Positions 5,731-11,472 of a stretch of 11,472 nucleotides of DNA are shown piece by piece (position 1 is the stretch's first letter; each line of letters opens with the position of its first letter). The DNA is from Bacteroidota bacterium (lineage in GTDB: Bacteria > Bacteroidota > Bacteroidia > Flavobacteriales > Flavobacteriaceae). The notes under the pieces are model-generated. The model saw only the letters and a list, made by a program, of their open reading frames with translations. It made no database searches and was not told where the DNA came from. The position numbers were made by a program, and so were the translations under genes. The DNA lies in NCBI GenBank assembly GCA_947468985.1, contig CANINJ010000035.1, positions 1 through 11,472 of the forward strand. The letters are read 5' to 3'.

Positions 5731-7692
5731 ATGAATTTCTCCAATTTATTTAGAAAAAAGACCGTCCAAGACATTTTAAAACAAGTTGCCAAAAACGAAG
5801 CAGACGGACATAATTCACTTGGAAAGCATTTAAAAACAAGAGATTTAGCGGCTTTTGGAATCGCAGCAATTATTGGTGCCGGAATTTTTAGCACGATTGG
5901 AAAAGCAAGTTTTGATGGTGGTCCAGCTGTAATATTCTTATTTTTATTTACTGCAATAGCGTGTAGTTTTGCCGCTTTTGCGTATGCTGAATTTGCGTCG
6001 ATGGTTCCTGTATCCGGTAGTGCTTATACTTATTCTTATGTTGCTTTTGGAGAATTAATCGCCTGGATTATTGGTTGGGCGTTGATCATGGAATATGCCA
6101 TTGGAAATATTACGGTCGCCATTTCGTGGAGTGATTATTTTACGAGTTTGATGAATAATATTATTGGTAATTTAAACCATAAATATGATTTGCATTTGCA
6201 AGTTTTAGCCGATTGGGTTCAAATGGATTATTTAACCGCTTCCAATGGTTTTAAAGACGCAACTGCTTTAATGCAAGGGGGGAAATCCTTTGAAAATTTG
6301 AGTTCAGGAATGCAAGCTGCTTATTCGGCTTGGACGACTTCGCCAGTAATTGGAAACTTCCATATTGTAGCCGATTTACCTGCTTTGGGAATTATTGTTT
6401 TAATTACGGCGTTGGTTTATCGTGGAATGAAAGAATCGCGAAATGCAAGTAATGCGATGGTTTTGGTGAAATTATGCATCATTTTATTGGTAATTGCAGT
6501 CGGTGTTTTTTATGTTGATATGGACAATTGGAAACCTTTTGCCCCAAATGGTGTTGGTGGAATTCTGAAAGGAGTTTCCGCAGTATTTTTTGCTTATATT
6601 GGTTTTGATGCCATTTCTACAACGGCTGAAGAATGCGAAAATCCACAACGAGATTTGCCTCGTGGAATGATGTGGGCGATAATAATATGTACGGTTTTAT
6701 ACATTGCAATTGCATTGGTACTCACAGGAATGGTTCATTATTCGGATTTGAATGTTGGTGATCCATTATTATTTGTATTTGAAAAATTAGATTTAAAAGT
6801 AATGTCTGCCATAATCGGTGTTTCTGCGGTGATAGCAATGGCGAGTGTTTTATTGGTATTTCAAATGGGACAACCTCGAATTTGGATGAGTATGAGCCGT
6901 GATGGATTGTTGCCGAAAAAGTTCTCAAGAGTGCATCCAAAATTCAAAACTCCATCGTATGCAACTGTTGTAACAGGATTTGTCGTGGCTATTCCAGCGT
7001 TGTTTTTGAACCTTACAATGGTAACAGATTTATGCAGTATTGGAACTTTATTTGCTTTTGTTTTGGTTTGTGCAGGGGTTTTGGTATTGCAAAATAAAAC
7101 AGATATTCCTCGTGGGAAATTCAAAACTCCTTATGTGAATTCAAAATTTGTTATTCCAGTTTTGTTAGCGGCTGGAATGTTTTATGCTTTTAAATACAAC
7201 AACAAAAGCACGATGGATTTTATTACTAATGAAAAGAAAATTAATAGTCCTGAGGCTATTGTAACGTCGTTGGATAAAACGCAATCGGAATTGGTTTACA
7301 CCTATTTGGCTGGTTTTGATAAGAATAATATCACCACTTCACAACCTGATTTAGAAGTTATTTTGAGCAAATACAATGAAAATGAAACGCAGTATGAATC
7401 GGTTATTAAAGCATTACCAATTTCAGATTCACAAAAATTTGAAACGGGTTTCAGTCTTTTTAAGCATAAAATCCCAATGTGGATATTTCTGATTACTTTG
7501 ATGTTCTTAACGGTTTGGTCGTACCGTCAAAATTTATCGCTGATTCCATTATTGGGATTGATATCTTGTCTGTATATGATGGCGGAACTTAGTGTTTGGA
7601 ATTGGATTTATTTTACGATTTGGTTGTTGATTGGTTTGGTAATTTATTTTGGTTACAGCCGAAAAAATAGCAAACTGAATTTGCAGGAATAA
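5731..7692 (+). CDS. APC-superfamily amino acid permease (cationic amino acid transporter type)
   Basis: This 653-residue inner-membrane transporter has the family's N-terminal signature in the first helix (A-A-I-I-G-A-G-I-F at residues 45-53). It also has the characteristic helix-6 region F-F-A-Y-I-G-F-D-A-I-S-T-T-A-E-E followed by E-N-P-Q-R-D-L-P-R-G (286-312), typical of the CAT/SLC7-like branch. About 12-14 membrane helices are visible, the last three at about 582-597, 603-620 and 624-641. Two extramembrane stretches are longer than in compact members: about 145-212 between helices 3 and 4, and about 491-580 before the last three helices. The ATG at 5731 opens the frame with a charged cytoplasmic N terminus. 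It is transcribed divergently from the peroxiredoxin and ends at a terminator. The substrate is probably an amino acid, but which one cannot be read from the sequence. Confidence 0.92.
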   Translation: MNFSNLFRKKTVQDILKQVAKNEADGHNSLGKHLKTRDLAAFGIAAIIGAGIFSTIGKASFDGGPAVIFLFLFTAIACSFAAFAYAEFASMVPVSGSAYTYSYVAFGELIAWIIGWALIMEYAIGNITVAISWSDYFTSLMNNIIGNLNHKYDLHLQVLADWVQMDYLTASNGFKDATALMQGGKSFENLSSGMQAAYSAWTTSPVIGNFHIVADLPALGIIVLITALVYRGMKESRNASNAMVLVKLCIILLVIAVGVFYVDMDNWKPFAPNGVGGILKGVSAVFFAYIGFDAISTTAEECENPQRDLPRGMMWAIIICTVLYIAIALVLTGMVHYSDLNVGDPLLFVFEKLDLKVMSAIIGVSAVIAMASVLLVFQMGQPRIWMSMSRDGLLPKKFSRVHPKFKTPSYATVVTGFVVAIPALFLNLTMVTDLCSIGTLFAFVLVCAGVLVLQNKTDIPRGKFKTPYVNSKFVIPVLLAAGMFYAFKYNNKSTMDFITNEKKINSPEAIVTSLDKTQSELVYTYLAGFDKNNITTSQPDLEVILSKYNENETQYESVIKALPISDSQKFETGFSLFKHKIPMWIFLITLMFLTVWSYRQNLSLIPLLGLISCLYMMAELSVWNWIYFTIWLLIGLVIYFGYSRKNSKLNLQE

Positions 7693-7715
7693 AAACAAAA
7701 TTACTTTAAGGAATT

Positions 7716-7750
7716 AAAAATACGCTTTGAAAATTTCAAGGCGGATTTTT
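7716..7750 (+). terminator. Rho-independent terminator after the permease
   Basis: AAAAAT-a-CGCT-TTGAA (7716-7731) pairs with TTCAA-GGCG-g-ATTTTT (7735-7750), with one mismatch and one G-T pair, around a 3-nt loop. It ends in a T run and starts 24 nt after the permease stop. The A run on the left arm lets it work in both directions. Confidence 0.75.
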
Positions 7751-7782
7751 GATTTTAAAAATAAATGCAATTGAAAATGCTA

Positions 7783-7936
7783 AACCCATAGCCCAGATTG
7801 TAGTGGAAAGCCCGGAATTAAAAAAGGTAGTTTCTCTTACCAAAAACGAGCGACCAAAGGAAGCTCCATTTCTGGTTTAGAAAATAACTTTTTGAATGAG
7901 GACTTGAAGCGGAAAGCTGGAATTAGCTCCAAAAAA
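7783..7936 (+). ncRNA. Candidate structured RNA or intergenic repeat (Flavo-1-like)
   Basis: This non-coding stretch is less AT-rich than the surrounding spacer. It contains two related halves: TTGTAGTGGAAAGCCCGGAA (7798-7817) and TTGAAGCGGAAAGCTGGAA (about 7904-7922, followed by TTAGCTCC). Between them lie small hairpin-forming segments (GGTA/TACC near 7826-7841; ACCA/TGGT near 7853-7877 enclosing GGA/TCC). The pattern of a TAGCCC start, a variable middle and a GAGGACTTGAAGCGG...TAGCTCC end resembles an element I remember as scattered between genes of many flavobacteria, possibly the Rfam Flavo-1 motif. That identification is from memory and not verified. It sits between the permease terminator and the phosphoribosyltransferase start and could be a leader of the latter or an independent RNA. 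Confidence 0.5.
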
Positions 7937-8039
7937 TAGTTGTCTTGAAAAAGGTGCATTTCATCGATAATAATTTTATAACTATCTATAAATCAATACT
8001 TTTATAATTATATAGGTTTAACTATTTAATTCAATTATT

Positions 8040-8678
8040 ATGTATTACGATTTGTTTAAAGATAGGGAAGAGGCGGGTTTGTTACTTGCTGAAAAATTAT
8101 TGGAATACGAAAATAGCAATTCAATAATCCTTGCAATTCCTAGAGGAGGCGTTCCTGTTGGGCATGTTATTTCTCAAAAATTGAACCTTCCGATGGACAT
8201 TATTTTGTCTAAAAAAATTCCGCATCCTTATAATAAGGAATTGGCAATTGGGGCGGTTACTATGGACGATGAAATTGTGGATTATTACCCAAATATTTCC
8301 AAAAATTATATCAATTCTGAGATTTTGAGGATTCGTGAAGTGCTGAAAAAGAAGCAACAATTGTTTGTTGGAAATGACAAACCGCTTGATGTGAAAGGGA
8401 AAAACGTAATTCTTGTGGATGATGGAATTGCTACTGGAAACACAGTTTTGGTATCGATTAAGTCGTTACGGAAATTGAAACCTGCCAAAATTATTGTTGC
8501 TGTTCCCGTTTTGCCGTATGAAGATTTGAAAACTTTTCAGCAAGAGGCGGATGAATTTGTATATATAGAAGCGTCGAATTATTTCAGGGGCGTAGGGGCT
8601 TTTTATGAGCATTTTGAGCAAGTTGATGATGATGTTGTGATGGAAATGTTGAGTGCGACAACTTCAATTCCGGATTAA
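8040..8678 (+). CDS. Phosphoribosyltransferase-family protein
   Basis: This 212-residue cytoplasmic protein has a type I phosphoribosyltransferase fold. The PRPP-binding loop is V-I-L-V-D-D-G-I-A-T-G-N-T at residues 123-135. The pyrophosphate-loop region is A-I-P-R-G-G-V-P-V-G at 32-41. A conserved flexible-loop stretch K-K-I-P-H-P-Y-N-K-E-L-A-I-G-A-V (58-73) and the C-terminal Y-F-R-G-V-G-A-F-Y-E-H-F (181-192) mark the predicted phosphoribosyltransferase group I recall as COG1926. The base accepted is not known for this group, so no pathway is assigned. The ATG at 8040 has no Shine-Dalgarno sequence. The hydrolase gene follows 57 nt downstream on the same strand. In other bacteria, members of these two families occur fused, which suggests a shared function. 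Confidence 0.88.
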   Translation: MYYDLFKDREEAGLLLAEKLLEYENSNSIILAIPRGGVPVGHVISQKLNLPMDIILSKKIPHPYNKELAIGAVTMDDEIVDYYPNISKNYINSEILRIREVLKKKQQLFVGNDKPLDVKGKNVILVDDGIATGNTVLVSIKSLRKLKPAKIIVAVPVLPYEDLKTFQQEADEFVYIEASNYFRGVGAFYEHFEQVDDDVVMEMLSATTSIPD

Positions 8679-8735
8679 ATTGCTAACTATTTTGAATTAA
8701 TAATTTGCTGTTTACCAACTTTAATACTTTTAATT

Positions 8736-9407
8736 ATGAAAACTAAAAACATTGAAATTCCTTTGAAATCAGTGACTTTAAAAGGGGAATTAGCGATTCC
8801 GAAGAATGCAGATGGGATTGTGATTTTTTCTCACGGCAGCGGAAGCAGTAGGTTTAGCCCACGAAATAAGTTTGTTGCAGAAATGCTTCATCAGCAAAAT
8901 TTTGGGACATTGCTTTTTGATTTGCTGACGGAAGAGGAAGATACGATTTATGAAAATACGTTCAATATTGACTTGCTAACATCACGATTAATTGAAGTTA
9001 CGGATTGGTTGTTGCATCATAAAAATGTGAAGGGAATTCCAATCGGGTATTTCGGGGCGAGCACTGGTGCGGCTTCGGCACTTGGTGCTTCGGCACATTT
9101 CAAAAACAAAATTAAAGCGGTTGTGTGTCGTGGTGGTCGTCCAGATTTGGCTTTGAATCATTTGCACGCTGTAACTGCTCCCACATTATTGCTTGTTGGC
9201 GAGTTGGATTATCCCGTAATTGAAATGAATAAATTGGCAATTAGTCGCTTGCATTGCGAAAAAGATATGCAGGTGATTTCGGGTGCGACCCATTTATTTA
9301 AAGAGCCTGGGAAATTGGTTGAGGTGGTAGAATTTTCAATTTCTTGGTACAAAGAGCATTTGTCAAAAGAGGAACATATTGAAAAACATACAAGTGCTAA
9401 AGTTTAG
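8736..9407 (+). CDS. Alpha/beta hydrolase (dienelactone-hydrolase type)
   Basis: This 223-residue protein has no signal peptide, so it is cytoplasmic. It is an alpha/beta hydrolase with a complete catalytic triad: the nucleophile S109 in the elbow G-A-S-T-G (107-111), the acid D158 in L-L-V-G-E-L-D-Y-P-V, and H186 in S-G-A-T-H-L-F. The oxyanion region is F-S-H-G-S-G-S-S (31-38). The short length and motif spacing fit the dienelactone-hydrolase-like group. The substrate is unknown and this is unlikely to be a true dienelactone hydrolase. It follows the phosphoribosyltransferase gene by 57 nt and is probably co-transcribed with it; a strong terminator lies 36 nt after its stop. The C-terminal 13 residues are a charged tail rich in Lys, Glu and His. 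Confidence 0.88.
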   Translation: MKTKNIEIPLKSVTLKGELAIPKNADGIVIFSHGSGSSRFSPRNKFVAEMLHQQNFGTLLFDLLTEEEDTIYENTFNIDLLTSRLIEVTDWLLHHKNVKGIPIGYFGASTGAASALGASAHFKNKIKAVVCRGGRPDLALNHLHAVTAPTLLLVGELDYPVIEMNKLAISRLHCEKDMQVISGATHLFKEPGKLVEVVEFSISWYKEHLSKEEHIEKHTSAKV

Positions 9408-9443
9408 TTTTTTTGTGTAAATTGTTCCTATTATAAGGTCAAA

Positions 9444-9473
9444 AAAAAGCCAATCGATTAGGATTGGCTTTTT
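9444..9473. terminator. Bidirectional terminator between convergent genes
   Basis: A perfect 12-bp stem (AAAAAGCCAATC at 9444-9455 with GATTGGCTTTTT at 9462-9473) encloses a 6-nt loop. It has an A run on one side and a T run on the other. It terminates the hydrolase operon on the plus strand and the outer-membrane protein gene on the minus strand. Confidence 0.92.
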
Positions 9474-9491
9474 AATGTAGTAATGTTATTA

Positions 9492-11030
9492 TTACAATTC
9501 AAATGATAAAGTCATTGTAATAGAATTCATTTTTGAATTGATTTTGGCTGCATCGGTCAATCCCACAGCAAACATTTGTTTTTGGGAATCTCTTTGAGCG
9601 TGAGAATACGTTAAATCTAATTTGGTTCCTCCAAAATTATATCCGAAACCAGTAGAAAAACCTGTTAAATCTCCAATGGTTTTTCCGTCTTTATAAGGAC
9701 TTTGTTCCATTCTATAACCTGCTCTTAAACTTAATTCTTTAATTCTATATTCCGCACCAATTCTTATTTCACTAGATAAATCTAGCAAATTTGCCATTTC
9801 ACGATTTGTAGTTGCAAAATCATTTTTTGGAGTGAATTTAGTATTGCTATAATCTTTTAATGAATAATCAATGCTTAAAAGCCCCGTTTTCCCGTAAATA
9901 TAAGCAAAGCTTCCTGTCCATTTCCCAGGAGTTTGTAACTGATATGGTGCGTAAACATTGGTAACTCTTGGGTTTACATAAACTGTTGGAAGTTCTCCTA
10001 ATGCATCGGCACTTACCGAAGCTAAACCTTGCTTTAATTCATCGTTTAATTCATACCAAGTTGGCGATTCATAAGCCAAACCAAAACGAACTTCTTTTGA
10101 AACTTTTGCAATTGCACCCGCCTGAAACGAAAATCCTGTTCCATACGTATATAAATCATTGTCAAAACGCAATCGTTGTACCCCAGAAAGTAGGTTGTTA
10201 GAATTTTCTTCGTAAAAACTATTCATTTGTCTGTAATTTACAAAATGGGAATTTATATTTACGCCGAAGAAAAATTTGTCTTTGTATTGAGCAGCGGCAT
10301 TGAATGTTAGTTTGCCATTATATCCAGTGGATTCAATTGAATTTTCTTGATAATAATTTCCTCCTGATGGAATATTAGAAACATAATTTCTATTTGTAGT
10401 TTCATTATAATCGATTGCTGGATTTATAATGAATGCTTGATAACCAAGAAAAGCTTGTTGGTCACTATATCCAAAATTATAACCTAAATAGCTATATAAA
10501 TCAGTGATGTTTTCGCCAGTTTGCAATTGTACATTTGTCAATGAAATTCCGCCATTTTGATTTGCATAATGTAAAAAGTAGCTGTCTATAGAATGAGTTG
10601 TATTTGTACCAGCAGAAAATATAGAATTATCTAAATTATTAGTATTTTCATAATTTAATGCAATACTAAATTTTTTCCAATCACTTTTCTGATCCTCGTT
10701 TTTAAAAACATAAACCCCTCCAGCTTGATTTAAATCAAAAGATGAACTGTTTTCATCAACTGAAGTTCCGAAATAATTAGACTTGTTTTTAATGCCATAA
10801 TTATTGAAAGTTAAAGCAATTTGATTATTTGAAAAAATTGCTGAACCAGCAGGATTTACATTCAAAGAAGAAAAATCACCTCCAAGTGCACCAAAAGCTC
10901 CACTCATTGCTCTGAAACGAGCCGTTCCGTTTAGATTGTCTTGAGAGAATCGAATCGCATCAGTAATGTCCTGTGATTGCATCGTTGTTACTGCTAATCC
11001 TAATAGGAATAACGTTATATATTTTTTCAT
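9492..11030 (-). CDS. FadL/OmpP1-type outer-membrane transport protein
   Basis: This 512-residue protein has a signal peptide at residues 1-20 (M-K-K, a hydrophobic core, and cleavage after about S-Q). The mature start A-R-F-R-A-M-S-G-A-F-G-A-L-G-G-D-F-S-S-L-N-V-N-P-A-G (37-62) carries the N-P-A-G motif of the FadL/OmpP1/TodX family. The remainder alternates polar and hydrophobic residues with many aromatic residues, as in a beta-barrel, and it ends with the strand-like M-N-S-I-T-M-T-L-S-F-E-L. The length is in the range I would expect for the family. Such proteins carry hydrophobic molecules across the outer membrane; the substrate here is not known. The ATG at 11030 lies 54 nt downstream of the stop of a Thr-Pro-Arg-rich protein gene on the same strand, so they may form an operon. 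The gene ends at the bidirectional terminator. Confidence 0.9.
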   Translation of the reverse strand: MKKYITLFLLGLAVTTMQSQDITDAIRFSQDNLNGTARFRAMSGAFGALGGDFSSLNVNPAGSAIFSNNQIALTFNNYGIKNKSNYFGTSVDENSSSFDLNQAGGVYVFKNEDQKSDWKKFSIALNYENTNNLDNSIFSAGTNTTHSIDSYFLHYANQNGGISLTNVQLQTGENITDLYSYLGYNFGYSDQQAFLGYQAFIINPAIDYNETTNRNYVSNIPSGGNYYQENSIESTGYNGKLTFNAAAQYKDKFFFGVNINSHFVNYRQMNSFYEENSNNLLSGVQRLRFDNDLYTYGTGFSFQAGAIAKVSKEVRFGLAYESPTWYELNDELKQGLASVSADALGELPTVYVNPRVTNVYAPYQLQTPGKWTGSFAYIYGKTGLLSIDYSLKDYSNTKFTPKNDFATTNREMANLLDLSSEIRIGAEYRIKELSLRAGYRMEQSPYKDGKTIGDLTGFSTGFGYNFGGTKLDLTYSHAQRDSQKQMFAVGLTDAAKINSKMNSITMTLSFEL

Positions 11031-11084
11031 TTTTTTTAGAATTAAGGTTAAATGTTTTTCAAATTTATGAATAACGTGATTGTA

Positions 11085-11472
11085 TTATCTTCTGCCACCT
11101 GAACTGTTTGATCTGCCACCACCAGAACCGCCACCCGAGTTTGAACTTGGGGTATAACTTCTTGGGCTTACACTTTCACTTCTTGGACTTGAAGATTCTG
11201 TTCGTGTAGGAGTATAACTTCTCGGAGTTACATTTTCGCTTCTCGGAGTAGAACTTTCACTTCTTGGAGTTGGAGTTTCTGATCTTGTAGGCGTATAATT
11301 TCTTGGAGTAATATTTTCAGTTCTTGTTGGAGTGTAACTTCTTGGATTAGAAATTTCGCCTCTTGGAGTTGTATTTCTCGGAGTTGACGTTTCATTTCTT
11401 CGAGGTGTTATTCCGTTTGAATTTCTAACGCCATTGTAAACAGAATTTCCTCTTACAGAACTATTGTTTCGT
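11085..11472 (-). CDS. C-terminal end of a Thr-Pro-Arg-rich repeat protein with Gly/Ser tail (5' end outside window)
   Basis: Only the last 128 codons are in the window; the start is beyond the right edge. The visible part is low-complexity: a motif [TSN]-P-R recurs about a dozen times with 2-4 residue spacers rich in Ser, Glu, Asn and Tyr. A longer unit of the form T-P-R-S-Y-T-P-T-R-T-E recurs three times. The last residues form a Gly/Ser/Arg tail (S-N-S-G-G-G-S-G-G-G-R-S-N-S-S-G-G-R-R, stop TAA at 11085). It is basic and probably disordered. I do not recognise the protein. It could be the linker or tail of a secreted or cell-envelope protein, which the porin downstream would fit, or a nucleic-acid-binding tail. 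Confidence 0.75.
   Translation of the reverse strand, partial: RNNSSVRGNSVYNGVRNSNGITPRRNETSTPRNTTPRGEISNPRSYTPTRTENITPRNYTPTRSETPTPRSESSTPRSENVTPRSYTPTRTESSSPRSESVSPRSYTPSSNSGGGSGGGRSNSSGGRR

Noticed and set aside
6722..7124. Minus-strand open frames within the permease
   Set aside because: They are shadows of the permease, which has clear family motifs and membrane helices across this stretch.
9968..10201. Plus-strand open frame inside the porin gene
   Set aside because: It is antisense to a clear FadL-type coding frame and has no recognisable motif.

Overview
The window looks like chromosomal DNA from a flavobacterium (Bacteroidota), most likely the genus Flavobacterium or a close relative. 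The DNA is AT-rich. Starts lack Shine-Dalgarno sequences. At least two genes have the Bacteroidota-type -7 promoter box TAnnTTTG. The proteins (CHASE3/PAS hybrid kinase, DUF6952-type small protein, FadL-type porin) have a flavobacterial look. No rRNA, tRNA, CRISPR array, transposase or phage gene was seen.

Layout. (1) Positions 1-3424, minus strand: a short AraC-type regulator is followed after 51 nt by a large membrane sensor kinase (CHASE3, PAS, 11 x 21-residue coiled coil, PAS, HisKA, HATPase) that runs off the left edge. The kinase frame is broken by a run of eight G (coding strand) at the start of the first PAS domain. Seven G would restore a continuous frame of about 937 codons up to the window edge. 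(2) 3425-4196: mostly non-coding, but it holds an unreported-looking 53-residue minus-strand gene with its own Rho-independent terminator and a cluster of inverted repeats upstream. (3) 4197-5471, minus strand: an oxidative-stress operon of 2-Cys peroxiredoxin, thioredoxin-like protein with a CGNC active site, and a DUF6952-like small protein, with a perfect 14-bp hairpin between the first two genes. (4) 5731-7692, plus strand: a cationic-amino-acid-type APC permease transcribed divergently from the peroxiredoxin and closed by a terminator. (5) 7783-7936: a non-coding element with two related halves, resembling a recurring flavobacterial intergenic structured RNA. (6) 8040-9407, plus strand: a phosphoribosyltransferase-family protein and an alpha/beta (dienelactone-type) hydrolase, a pair that is also known as fused proteins elsewhere. 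A bidirectional terminator follows. (7) 9492-11472, minus strand: a FadL/OmpP1-type outer-membrane protein preceded by the 3' end of a Thr-Pro-Arg-rich, Gly/Ser-tailed repeat protein that enters from the right edge.

The parts most worth checking are the G8 tract that switches the kinase out of frame (phase variation, slippage, or a sequencing error), the exact 63-bp repeat array that sets the kinase's linker length, the 53-residue small gene, and the structured intergenic element near 7.8-7.9 kb.
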